From NCBI RefSeq assembly GCF_020268605.1, contig NZ_CP084222.1:2666001-2730000 (forward strand): a stretch of DNA of 64,000 bases, written 5' to 3'. This DNA is from Arsenophonus apicola (lineage in GTDB: Bacteria > Pseudomonadota > Gammaproteobacteria > Enterobacterales > Enterobacteriaceae). Within the stretch, counting starts at the first letter, position 1. Each line of letters begins with the position of its first letter. Both the position numbers and the translations under genes were made by a program. Of the stretch, positions 39,488 through 48,399 are shown piece by piece. Under the pieces are notes generated by a model. The model was given only the letters and a program-made list of their open reading frames with translations, was not told where the DNA came from and did no database searches.

Positions 39488-39890
39488 CAGTTGGCTATCA
39501 CTCTTCTGTTATTTAACGCGATCCTTTTAGCTGATCATAGCTTATGCCAGCTAATCTATTCGTAGTAAATTTTTATTTTCCACACTTACATTATGAAAAA
39601 CTTACTGATCATACCAGACATTAAATCATTTGATAGTAATTATCATTACTATTTGATGAAATTTTTATTTATTTACCTGTTATCAATAAGTTTGCAGCAA
39701 TTTGATTTGTTCTAATAACAGATAGCCGCAACATACATTTGCCATCTTTAATATTTTTACTCTGAGATAGGCACTTTCTATCCAACTGCTTTTATAATAA
39801 ACGCGTGAATAAATCCAACATAATCCAGTTTTTTAAGGTAAACTGACAACTATATCGGTTCTTCATTGGTGGTTATTAACAGGGTAAGCT
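39488..39890. other. exbB-yghB intergenic region
   Basis: This 403-nt divergent intergenic region contains a Fur-like palindrome. In E. coli metC lies between exbB and yghB; no metC coding remnant is recognisable here. Confidence 0.5.
39632..39650. promoter_or_regulatory. Candidate Fur box upstream of exbBD
   Basis: The 19-mer from 39632 matches the Fur consensus at 14 of 19 positions by my hand alignment. A perfect inverted repeat, TAGTAAT-TATC-ATTACTA, lies over it. The position upstream of exbB is the expected one for iron-regulated expression. Distance to the ATG (145 nt) is somewhat long. Confidence 0.6.
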
Positions 39891-40547
39891 ATGCAAGTTC
39901 TCAATGAAATCGTGATGGCAATTTGGCATCATGATTTTGCTAAATTAATTAATCCCGATACTTTATGGATTATTTATGCGGTGCTTTTTACCATTATTGT
40001 ATTAGAAAACGGTATTCTTCCTGCAGCATTTCTGCCCGGAGATACACTACTTGTTCTTTCCGGTGCTTTGATTGCCAAAGGTGTTCTTTCCTTTATTCCG
40101 ACAATTATTATTTTAACTATTGCTGCTAGCCTAGGTTGTTGGTTAGGTTTTTTACAGGGGCGATGGCTTAGTGATACGAATGTAATAAAACAATGGTTAA
40201 AACAGATCCCACAAGAGTATCACGATCGTGCAAATCGATTATTTAACGACCAAGGCTTATATGCGCTTCTGTTCGGTCGTTTTTTAGCTTTTGTTCGCAC
40301 ACTATTGCCGGTTTTAGCCGGACTTTCAACCTTAAGCCACCGTCGCTTTCAATTATTCAATTGGCTTAGTGGTCTATTATGGATTGGGATCATTGTTTCT
40401 CTAGGCTACGCAATTAATCAAATTCCTTTTATTAAACGCCATGAAAATATTGTCATGAATATTTTAATATTCTTACCTATTCTGTTACTCATTAGCGGAT
40501 TGATTGGCTCACTTGTTGTATATTGGAAACATAAAAAAGCCAAATAA
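39891..40547 (+). CDS. yghB: DedA family membrane protein YghB
   Basis: DedA-family integral membrane protein (218 residues) implicated in proton-motive-force homeostasis and cell division; the wider family includes polyprenyl-phosphate flippases. The signatures PGDTLLVLSG, FGRFLAFVRTLLPVLAGLS and NWLSGLLW are present. C-terminal residues IPFIKRHE match YghB better than its paralogue YqjA, and the exbB neighbourhood agrees. Confidence 0.88.
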   Translation: MQVLNEIVMAIWHHDFAKLINPDTLWIIYAVLFTIIVLENGILPAAFLPGDTLLVLSGALIAKGVLSFIPTIIILTIAASLGCWLGFLQGRWLSDTNVIKQWLKQIPQEYHDRANRLFNDQGLYALLFGRFLAFVRTLLPVLAGLSTLSHRRFQLFNWLSGLLWIGIIVSLGYAINQIPFIKRHENIVMNILIFLPILLLISGLIGSLVVYWKHKKAK

Positions 40548-40573
40548 ATATCACGGCTTTTATTGGCACAGAA

Positions 40574-40607
40574 TAAAAAATGACCCATTTAACAGGGCCA
40601 TTTTTTA
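40574..40607. terminator. Bidirectional terminator between yghB and carB
   Basis: AAAAAATG-A-CCC pairs with GGG-C-CATTTTTT across an 8-nt loop with one internal mismatch, in the 74-nt gap between the convergent genes. A and T runs on both flanks support termination in both directions. Confidence 0.75.
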
Positions 40608-40621
40608 AATAGTAATAAAAG

Positions 40622-43600
40622 TTAACGCCCGATCATTTTATGCATCTCTTGGACAGAGATAACCCGCTCCGTAGGATCAGCATTGAGGGAAATCGCTGTC
40701 GCAAAACCGCCATTAATAGTAGTGTCATAATTTACTTTATATTGTAATGCACTTCGACGAATAAGCTTCGAATCTTCTATTGCACGGCGACCGGCAGTCG
40801 TATTGACAATATAACTATATTCACCATTTTTTATTCTATCCTGAATATGAGGGCGTCCCTCATGTACTTTATTAACTAAACGCGGGTTAATTCCTGCTTC
40901 ACCCAACACAATTGCAGTACCATGAGTTGCATCTAAGTCAAAACCATGCTCAATTAATTTAGCTGCTAAATCAACAATTTTGGCTTTATCATTTTCTCTG
41001 ACTGAAAGTAATGCCCGTCCAGATTTTTTCATTGTAGAAGAGCAACCAAACATGGCTTTAGCAAATGCTTCGGCAAAAGTACGACCTATACCCATAACTT
41101 CACCGGTCGAACGCATTTCTGGTCCCAAAATAGGATCAACCCCAGGGAATTTATTAAATGGTAATACAACTTCTTTTACCGAATAATAAGGTGGAATAAT
41201 TTCTTTCGTTATACCCTGTTTTGCTAAGGATTGCCCAACCATGACGCGAGCGGCCACTTTTGCCAGTGGTATTCCTGTTGCTTTTGATACAAAAGGCACT
41301 GTACGCGCAGCACGCGGATTCACTTCGATTAAATAAACTTCATTATTTTTAACCGCAAATTGAACATTCACTAATCCTCGAACGCGTAATTCAAAAGCCA
41401 GTTTTTTTACCTGCTTACGCATGACATTCTGTATATTCTGACTCAAGGTATAAGGTGGCAAGGAACAGGCAGAATCACCAGAATGAACACCAGCCTGTTC
41501 AATATGCTCCATAATACCACCAATTAAAACGGCTTCCCCATCACAGATAGCATCGACATCAACCTCAATGGCATCATCGAGGAAATGATCGAGCAATACT
41601 GGTGCATCATTAGAAACACTGACTGCTGTCTGAAAGTACCGACGTAAGTCAGTTTCATCGTAGACAATCTCCATTGCGCGTCCGCCTAAAACATAAGAGG
41701 GACGTACAACTAATGGGTAACCAATACTGTGAGCTTTTTCTATAGCCTGTTCAATAGTGGTAACTGTGGCGTTTTCTGGCTGTTTCAACCCTAAACGGGT
41801 CACGGCTTGTTGAAACCGCTCACGATCTTCAGCGCGATCAATCGCATCTGGGCTAGTGCCAATAATAGGAACGCCCGCTTCTTCCAGAGCAAGTGCCAAT
41901 TTTAATGGTGTCTGGCCACCATACTGCACAATTACACCTGCAGGTTGTTCGATCCTAACTATTTCTAATACGTCTTCTAACGTCACTGGTTCAAAATAGA
42001 GACGATCAGAAGTATCGTAATCGGTAGAAACTGTTTCAGGATTACAGTTTACCATTATTGTTTGATAACCGTCCTCACGTAACGCCAACGCAGCATGAAC
42101 ACAGCAATAATCAAATTCAATTCCTTGACCAATGCGGTTTGGTCCACCACCTAGTACCATAATCTTAGATTGGGTACTGTCAGGATTGGCTTCACATTCA
42201 TCTTCATAAGTGGAATAGAGATAAGCGGTATCGGTAGCAAATTCTGCCGCACAAGTATCAACTCGCTTAAAAACAGGATGCAATTTATATTTATGACGTA
42301 ATTTACGGATTTCAGCTTCAGAAACACCGACTAATTTAGCTAAACGAATATCGGCAAAACCTTTTCGTTTCAAGCGCCGCAAAAACTCTGCTGACAATCC
42401 ATTAACGCCAAACTCAGTAACCTTCTCTTCTAAACGAACAAGTTCTTCAATCTGTACCAAGAACCAACGATCGATATTAGTTAAATTAAACACACCATCC
42501 ACAGACATACCTGCGCGGAATGCATCGGCTATATACCAAATACGTTCAGCTCCAGCGTCTTTCAATTCACGGCGAATTTTGGTTAACGAGTCGAATTCAT
42601 CTAAATCTACTTTAGGATCAAAACCCGTTGCGGCGACTTCTAATCCACGCAATGCTTTTTGCATAGATTCTTGAAAAGTTCGCCCAATCGCCATGACCTC
42701 ACCAACAGATTTCATCTGAGTTGTCAGACGATCATTACTACCCGGGAATTTTTCAAAGTTAAAACGCGGGATCTTAGTCACGACATAATCAATAGAAGGT
42801 TCAAAAGAAGCGGGTGTGCGCCCGCCGGTAATATCATTCATTAATTCATCAAGGGTATAACCTACCGCAAGTTTCGCTGCAACCTTAGCAATAGGAAAAC
42901 CAGTTGCTTTAGATGCCAGGGCCGATGAACGTGATACCCGGGGATTCATTTCAATAACAATTAAACGACCAGTTTTAGGATTTACGGCAAATTGAACATT
43001 TGAACCACCTGTTTCTACACCAATTTCTCGCAACACTGCCATCGATGCATTGCGCATAATTTGGTATTCTTTATCGGTTAATGTTTGTGCAGGAGCAACA
43101 GTAATAGAATCTCCCGTATGGATCCCCATCGCATCGACATTTTCAATAGAACAGATAATGATACAATTATCATTTTTATCACGAACCACTTCCATTTCAT
43201 ACTCTTTCCAACCAATTAACGATTCATCTATCAATAATTCATTGGTTGGTGAAAGATCTAAACCGGTCAGACAAATGTCTTCAAACTCTTCACGGTTATA
43301 AGCAATACCGCCACCCGAACCGCCCATAGTAAATGAAGGGCGAATAATACAGGGGAAGCCTACTTGCTCTACCACTTCTAATGCTTCTTCCAGGGAATGG
43401 GCAATTCCTGAACGAGCAGTTTCAAGGCCGATTTTCTTCATTGCTTTATCAAACCGCTGACGATCTTCCGCCTTATCAATTGCATCAGCCGTTGCGCCAA
43501 TCATAGTAACAGCAAATTCGTTTAATACGCCTTTACGCTCTAATTCTAAAGCAAAGTTTAAAGCAGTTTGTCCACCCATTGTAGGTAAAATCGCATCAGG

Positions 43601-43846
43601 CCGCTCTTTTTCAATAATTTTGCGTACCACTTCCCACTGAATCGGCTCAATATAAGTAGCATCCGCCAGTTCGGGATCTGTCATAATAGTTGCCGGATTG
43701 GAATTGACTAAAATAACGCGATAACCCTCTTCACGTAGTGCTTTGCAAGCTTGTGCACCTGAGTAATCAAATTCACAAGCTTGGCCTATAACAATTGGAC
43801 CGGCACCTAAAATCAGGATACTTTTTATATCTGTACGCTTTGCCAT
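40622..43846 (-). CDS. carB: Carbamoyl-phosphate synthase large subunit
   Basis: Makes carbamoyl phosphate from bicarbonate, ammonia and two ATP for arginine and pyrimidine synthesis. The 1074-residue protein contains both ATP-grasp halves (RPSFTMGGSGGG and RPSYVLGGRAMEIVYD), the oligomerisation domain and the C-terminal allosteric domain. I start at 43846 (MAKRTDIKS), matching the E. coli N-terminus; the upstream ATG at 43867 overlaps carA. It lies downstream of carA in the usual operon. Confidence 0.97.
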   Translation of the reverse strand: MAKRTDIKSILILGAGPIVIGQACEFDYSGAQACKALREEGYRVILVNSNPATIMTDPELADATYIEPIQWEVVRKIIEKERPDAILPTMGGQTALNFALELERKGVLNEFAVTMIGATADAIDKAEDRQRFDKAMKKIGLETARSGIAHSLEEALEVVEQVGFPCIIRPSFTMGGSGGGIAYNREEFEDICLTGLDLSPTNELLIDESLIGWKEYEMEVVRDKNDNCIIICSIENVDAMGIHTGDSITVAPAQTLTDKEYQIMRNASMAVLREIGVETGGSNVQFAVNPKTGRLIVIEMNPRVSRSSALASKATGFPIAKVAAKLAVGYTLDELMNDITGGRTPASFEPSIDYVVTKIPRFNFEKFPGSNDRLTTQMKSVGEVMAIGRTFQESMQKALRGLEVAATGFDPKVDLDEFDSLTKIRRELKDAGAERIWYIADAFRAGMSVDGVFNLTNIDRWFLVQIEELVRLEEKVTEFGVNGLSAEFLRRLKRKGFADIRLAKLVGVSEAEIRKLRHKYKLHPVFKRVDTCAAEFATDTAYLYSTYEDECEANPDSTQSKIMVLGGGPNRIGQGIEFDYCCVHAALALREDGYQTIMVNCNPETVSTDYDTSDRLYFEPVTLEDVLEIVRIEQPAGVIVQYGGQTPLKLALALEEAGVPIIGTSPDAIDRAEDRERFQQAVTRLGLKQPENATVTTIEQAIEKAHSIGYPLVVRPSYVLGGRAMEIVYDETDLRRYFQTAVSVSNDAPVLLDHFLDDAIEVDVDAICDGEAVLIGGIMEHIEQAGVHSGDSACSLPPYTLSQNIQNVMRKQVKKLAFELRVRGLVNVQFAVKNNEVYLIEVNPRAARTVPFVSKATGIPLAKVAARVMVGQSLAKQGITKEIIPPYYSVKEVVLPFNKFPGVDPILGPEMRSTGEVMGIGRTFAEAFAKAMFGCSSTMKKSGRALLSVRENDKAKIVDLAAKLIEHGFDLDATHGTAIVLGEAGINPRLVNKVHEGRPHIQDRIKNGEYSYIVNTTAGRRAIEDSKLIRRSALQYKVNYDTTINGGFATAISLNADPTERVISVQEMHKMIGR

Positions 43847-43859
43847 TTTTTGCTCCTGA

Positions 43860-45026
43860 TCAATCAACTTGAGTAGCTAAATTTATTTGACGATACTTTA
43901 TAATCAATTCAATAAAATAATTGAATAGAGGTTCTGCATCTTTAGGGCCAGGACTTGCCTCAGGATGTCCTTGAAATCCAAATGCAGGTTTATCGGTACG
44001 ATGTATGCCCTGTAGGCTGCTATCAAATAGTGATTTGTGGGTAACTCGCAATTTGTCAGATAATGTTGTTTCATCAACCGCAAAACCATGATTTTGTGCG
44101 GTGATCATAACGCAATTATTAACTAAATCTTTTACTGGATGGTTACCACCATGATGGCCAAATTTCATTTTAACGGTATCGGTTCCACTAGCTAGTGCCA
44201 GTAATTGATGACCTAAACAAATACCAAAAATAGGGATTTCTGTCGTTAAAAACTGTTTGATGGCTTTGATCGCATAATCACAAGCGGCTGGATCACCCGG
44301 GCCATTAGAAAGAAATATTCCATCAGGTGCCATTTTTAATACTTCATCAGCAGGGGTTGTTGCTGGAACAACCGTCAAATAACAACCGCGATCAACGAGT
44401 AAGCGTAAAATATTTTGTTTGACACCAAAATCATAAGCAACAACATGATAAGGGAGTTGCTCCCGTGCCTTAATAGTCGATAATCCATCGGCTGCCAGCT
44501 GCCAACTCTGCTGTTGCCAGGTATAAACCTCTTTAGTTGTGACTTCTTTAGCTAAATCCAGTCCTTTTATTCCACCAAATAATTTAATTTTTTCTAATGC
44601 CAAATGGGCATCTAAATTATTGCCAGTAATAATACAACCATTCTGTGCGCCTTTTTCCCTTAATAACCGCGTAAGCTTACGAGTATCAATATCAGCAATT
44701 GCTACTGTTTTATGGCGCTTTAAATAATCAGATAAGCTTTCTTTTCCGCGAAAGTTACTATAAATTAATGATAAATCACGTATAACAAGCCCTTGAGCAT
44801 GAATGATAGCAGACTCTTCGTCATCAGGATTGATGCCCGTGTTTCCAATATGAGGATAAGTAAGTGTAACAATTTGGCGGGAGTAGGAAGGATCAGTGAG
44901 AATTTCTTGATATCCAGTCATTGATGTATTAAAAACAACTTCTCCAACAACAATTCCTTCAGCCCCAATGGAATGACCATGAAACTGGGTTCCGTCTTCC
45001 AGAACCAATATAGCTGGCTTAATCAA
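43860..45026 (-). CDS. carA: Carbamoyl-phosphate synthase small subunit
   Basis: Glutamine amidotransferase subunit of carbamoyl-phosphate synthase. The nucleophile cysteine is in FGICLGHQLLALA; the catalytic His-Glu pair is in GFQGHPEASPGP. I start at a TTG at 45026 (388 residues) because GGAGGG lies 5 nt upstream and the family homology begins there; E. coli carA also uses a UUG start. An ATG at 45065 would add 13 unrelated residues. Confidence 0.96.
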   Translation of the reverse strand: MIKPAILVLEDGTQFHGHSIGAEGIVVGEVVFNTSMTGYQEILTDPSYSRQIVTLTYPHIGNTGINPDDEESAIIHAQGLVIRDLSLIYSNFRGKESLSDYLKRHKTVAIADIDTRKLTRLLREKGAQNGCIITGNNLDAHLALEKIKLFGGIKGLDLAKEVTTKEVYTWQQQSWQLAADGLSTIKAREQLPYHVVAYDFGVKQNILRLLVDRGCYLTVVPATTPADEVLKMAPDGIFLSNGPGDPAACDYAIKAIKQFLTTEIPIFGICLGHQLLALASGTDTVKMKFGHHGGNHPVKDLVNNCVMITAQNHGFAVDETTLSDKLRVTHKSLFDSSLQGIHRTDKPAFGFQGHPEASPGPKDAEPLFNYFIELIIKYRQINLATQVD

Positions 45027-45136
45027 AATACCCTCCAAAAGAATAAAAAACCATGTATTGAGCATATTTATTCATGCGTAAGCCAATAAATTCGTGCCAA
45101 AATGGACTTTAAGCAAATTTTTGACAAATTGCGCGC

Positions 45137-45165
45137 ATTCTAATGATGAGAAGAGTGATTGTCTA
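45137..45165 (-). promoter_or_regulatory. Candidate sigma70 promoter of carAB
   Basis: On the minus strand TAGACA (45160-45165) and TAGAAT (45137-45142) are separated by 17 nt, with a GCGCGC discriminator just downstream. The predicted leader to the carA TTG is about 100 nt. Confidence 0.55.
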
Positions 45166-45226
45166 GTAAAAAATTATTTTTTTAGCTAATTTATAATGAA
45201 AAATCAATGTAACTAGTAAAATGATA

Positions 45227-45247
45227 GATTATCTTAGCAAGATAATC
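45227..45247. repeat. Perfect 9-3-9 inverted repeat upstream of carA
   Basis: GATTATCTT and AAGATAATC flank a 3-nt spacer about 60 nt upstream of the predicted carA -35 box. It could be an operator or a weak terminator of dapB; no good T tract follows. A further AAGATAAT-like word occurs at 45259-45266. Confidence 0.5.
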
Positions 45248-45449
45248 GATTACATAACAAGATAATTGCAAAAATAGGTTTTAACTAAATTTCATTATAA
45301 TGAATGCGCCAAAAACATCTTAAATCAATAAGATTTTCATTTTAAATATTAAAAAAAACAGTTATCAAACAAAACACTTAATAAATCTATAAATAAAACA
45401 AAAACTAAAAATTAATTATGCTTTATCAAATAAATAGATTAATAAAAAA

Positions 45450-46271
45450 CTAAACATTTTCTAAATTTAATACATCTTTCATGCTATATAAGCCACTATT
45501 TTTTCCTTTTAACCACAAACAAGCTTTAACAGCGCCATTTGCAAACGTCATGCGACTTGATGCTTTATGAGTTATCTCAATTCTTTCACCAATATCAGCA
45601 AAAATCGCTGTATGCTCCCCAACAATATCGCCAGCTCTAATCGTGGCAAAACCAATGCTGTTCTTTTCTCTTTCACCCGTAATACCTTGACGACCATATA
45701 CTGCACAATTTTTTAAATCACGACCCATTGTCTTAGCAATAACATCGCCCATTGCTAAGGCGGTTCCTGAGGGTGCATCGACTTTATGCCTGTGATGAGC
45801 TTCAATAATTTCAATGTCACTATATTGACCCATCACTTTTGCTGCTTTTTCTAATAACTTTAACACCAAATTAACGCCGACACTAAAATTTGCCGCCAAT
45901 ACAATAGGGATTGTTTTCGCCGCTTCTTCAATCAACTTTTGTTCAGTTTCATTAAAACTTGTAGTACCAATGATCATCGCTTTGGCATATTTTTTACAAA
46001 CAGATAGGTAATATTGCGTACCTTCGGGACGAGTAAAATCGATCAAAATATCAAATTTATCTAAAACATTAATCAGATCATCGCTAATTATAACATTTAA
46101 ACGGCCAATGCCGACTAATTCACCAGCATCAGTACCTACTATGCTTGAGCCTTTTCTTTCTAACACTGCCCCTAAAGTAACGCCATCCTGTTGTGAAACT
46201 GCTTTGATTAGTTCACGTCCCATGCGGCCACCAGCACCAACGATGGCAACTCGCATATCTGAATTAGTCAT
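45450..46271 (-). CDS. dapB: 4-hydroxy-tetrahydrodipicolinate reductase
   Basis: Reduces the dipicolinate intermediate with NAD(P)H for lysine and diaminopimelate synthesis. The Rossmann motif GAGGRMGREL, the catalytic EAHHRHKVDAPSGTAL and DFTRPEGT are intact; length 273 equals E. coli. It lies between ispH and carA as in E. coli (where rihC also intervenes). Confidence 0.96.
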   Translation of the reverse strand: MTNSDMRVAIVGAGGRMGRELIKAVSQQDGVTLGAVLERKGSSIVGTDAGELVGIGRLNVIISDDLINVLDKFDILIDFTRPEGTQYYLSVCKKYAKAMIIGTTSFNETEQKLIEEAAKTIPIVLAANFSVGVNLVLKLLEKAAKVMGQYSDIEIIEAHHRHKVDAPSGTALAMGDVIAKTMGRDLKNCAVYGRQGITGEREKNSIGFATIRAGDIVGEHTAIFADIGERIEITHKASSRMTFANGAVKACLWLKGKNSGLYSMKDVLNLENV

Positions 46272-46350
46272 GTTTTTCTCTCTTGATTAAAAAACAGATT
46301 AAATATCCTAAGTTTGACAAGGCTAACACTGATCTAGTAAGCGTCAGTGA

Positions 46351-46375
46351 CAAAAAAAGCCATCAGAGTTGGCTT
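46351..46375 (-). terminator. Intrinsic terminator of ispH
   Basis: AAGCCA (46357-46362) pairs with TGGCTT (46370-46375) across a 7-nt loop; on the minus strand a run of seven T follows. It ends the ileS-lspA-fkpB-ispH run 61 nt after the ispH stop. Confidence 0.75.
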
Positions 46376-46435
46376 AATTAGTAAATAAATTGCGGTACTA
46401 AAAATTAGTTGAATAAAATACCAAAATAACAATTA

Positions 46436-47386
46436 TTATATTTGCTTGATCTCAACCCGTAGCTCTTTTGGCACTTCAAAAACAATATTTTCTTCATGAC
46501 CCGCAAGTTCGACCATTTCACTAGCTCCTAAAATTTTTAAGCGTTCAATAACCTGGCGAACAAGAATATCCGGAGCAGAAGCACCAGCAGTAAGACCAAT
46601 AATCTGCATATTTTCCAGCCAATGTTCTTGAATATCATCAGCAGAGTCAATTAGGTAACCAGGTTTGCCTGCTCTTTGCGCCAATTCAGCAAGACGATTG
46701 GAATTAGAAGAATTTTTAGAGCCGACAACTAATACAATATCAGCCTTATCGGCCAACTCTCGCGCCGCTTCTTGACGATTAGTGGTGGCATAGCAGATAT
46801 CATCTTTACGTGGTCCGATAATATTTGGAAAACGCGTGTTTAGTGCATCTATAACATGAGCTGTGTCATCTACCGATAAAGTAGTCTGCGTCATAAAACA
46901 GAGATTATTTTCATCTTTTACTTGTAACTTCCAAACATCTTCCGGCGATTCAACAAGATACATACCACCCGCCGGGTTATTATATTGTCCCATTGTACCT
47001 TCTACTTCAGGGTGGCCAACATGCCCAATTAAAATCGCTTCTTTACCTTTACGACTAGCACGTGCCACTTCCATGTGTACTTTAGTCACCAATGGGCAAG
47101 TTGCATCAAATAACATGGTCAGATTACGTTGCTTAGCTTCCCGCCGGATTGCTTGAGAAACACCATGAGCAGAAAAGATCAAAATAGCACCATCAGGTAC
47201 TTCAGCAATTTGTTCAATAAAAATCGCACCGCGTTGACGTAAATTATCAACCACATAACGGTTATGGACGACTTCGTGACGAACATAAATCGGAGCACCA
47301 TAAAGAGCCAGTGCACGATCAACAATGCTAATTGCCCGATCAACACCGGCACAGAAACCTCGAGGGTTAGCCAGCAATATTTGCAT
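46436..47386 (-). CDS. ispH: 4-hydroxy-3-methylbut-2-enyl diphosphate reductase
   Basis: Iron-sulfur enzyme that makes IPP and DMAPP in the last MEP step. The three cluster cysteines appear in FCAGVDRA, DATCPLVTK and DDICYATTNRQ. The ATG at 47386 gives 316 residues, the E. coli length, and overlaps the end of fkpB by 20 nt; an upstream start at 47431 would lie deep in fkpB. Confidence 0.96.
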   Translation of the reverse strand: MQILLANPRGFCAGVDRAISIVDRALALYGAPIYVRHEVVHNRYVVDNLRQRGAIFIEQIAEVPDGAILIFSAHGVSQAIRREAKQRNLTMLFDATCPLVTKVHMEVARASRKGKEAILIGHVGHPEVEGTMGQYNNPAGGMYLVESPEDVWKLQVKDENNLCFMTQTTLSVDDTAHVIDALNTRFPNIIGPRKDDICYATTNRQEAARELADKADIVLVVGSKNSSNSNRLAELAQRAGKPGYLIDSADDIQEHWLENMQIIGLTAGASAPDILVRQVIERLKILGASEMVELAGHEENIVFEVPKELRVEIKQI

Positions 47387-47837
47387 TTGAGCCCTCCCAT
47401 TTCGGGTCAATTTCCAACACTTCAATGTCAAAAATGATGTCCTGAGCCGCTAACGGGTGATTAAAATCAACGGTGATAGACTCTTCTGTCACTGCGGTTA
47501 CCATCCCGGGCATTTCACTACCGTTTATCACAGTAAATAATATGATGGCACCAACTTGAGGCATACCGAGCTGAATAAAATCTTTTGGCGTAAAGTATTG
47601 GATCATATCTGGGTTTGGTTTACCAAAAACATCCTCTCCGCCTAAGGTAAATGTTTTTTTCTCACCAACACTTAAACCCATTAATTGTTTTTCCAGTGCT
47701 AGCGAAAGGCTTTTATCGCCAAGGCGAAAAAGTGCCGGTTTATCCTGATTATAGGTTGAATCAGCAATTGAGCCATCCTCAAGTTTCAGCGTGAAATGCA
47801 GCAACACGGCACTATCTGCTTGTACTAACGTTAACAT
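47367..47837 (-). CDS. fkpB: FKBP-type peptidyl-prolyl isomerase FkpB (SlpA)
   Basis: SlyD-like prolyl isomerase of 156 residues (149 in E. coli). The FKBP part (SAVLLHFTLKLEDG, KPALFRLGD) is interrupted by the insert-in-flap domain ending FNHPLAAQDIIFDIEVLEI. The C-terminus is about 8 residues longer than in E. coli and overlaps the start of ispH. Part of the ileS-lspA-fkpB-ispH cluster. Confidence 0.93.
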   Translation of the reverse strand: MLTLVQADSAVLLHFTLKLEDGSIADSTYNQDKPALFRLGDKSLSLALEKQLMGLSVGEKKTFTLGGEDVFGKPNPDMIQYFTPKDFIQLGMPQVGAIILFTVINGSEMPGMVTAVTEESITVDFNHPLAAQDIIFDIEVLEIDPKWEGSNANIAG

Positions 47838-47898
47838 GACAATAAAAACCTACTGTTAGAAATAAATCAACCTGTGATCAGCGTAAACGAACGATGAA

Positions 47899-48399
47899 CT
47901 AAGCTGCACTCACTTTCTTGTCTGTATTGATGAAGCTGTCGAGAATAATGAGTGCCGCACCAATGCAAATCGCCATATCAGCAATGTTAAATGTCGGCCA
48001 ATGCCAGTCACCAACATAGAAATCAATAAAATCAACTACAAAGCCATGGACTAAGCGATCACACAAATTCCCTAATGCTCCACCAATAACCAATGCATAA
48101 GCAATATTACTCAATTTTTTGTTCACGCTTTGACGATACATCATTACGATAAGCACCACACAAATGACAATCGCCACAAATGCAAAAAACCAACGCTGCC
48201 AGCCCCCTTTATCAGCTAAAAAACTAAATGCTGCACCAGGGTTTTGAGCATAAGCCAAATTGAAATAAGGCATTAATGGTATCGACTCATATAATTGAAA
48301 ATGATTCAAAATGAGTTGCTTACTACCAAGATCAACAATTAATATCACAACCGTTAACCATAACCAGCGTAAGCCAGTAGAGCAAATAGGATTTTTCAT
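47899..48399 (-). CDS. lspA: Lipoprotein signal peptidase II
   Basis: Inner-membrane aspartyl protease that removes signal peptides from lipoproteins such as YajG and CyoA encoded here. The catalytic aspartates are in GNLCDRLVHG and DFIDF, within four membrane helices over 166 residues. The ATG overlaps the ileS stop by one base (TAATG), so translation is coupled. Confidence 0.96.
   Translation of the reverse strand: MKNPICSTGLRWLWLTVVILIVDLGSKQLILNHFQLYESIPLMPYFNLAYAQNPGAAFSFLADKGGWQRWFFAFVAIVICVVLIVMMYRQSVNKKLSNIAYALVIGGALGNLCDRLVHGFVVDFIDFYVGDWHWPTFNIADMAICIGAALIILDSFINTDKKVSAA

Larger units (their letters stand above)
45027..45449. other. dapB-carA intergenic region with inverted repeats
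   Basis: About 420 nt of non-coding DNA carrying the carA promoter region and two perfect inverted repeats (45227-45247 and 45291-45304). No coding frame is evident. In E. coli this region binds ArgR, PurR, PepA, RutR and IHF; I could not place convincing ARG boxes. Confidence 0.5.
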
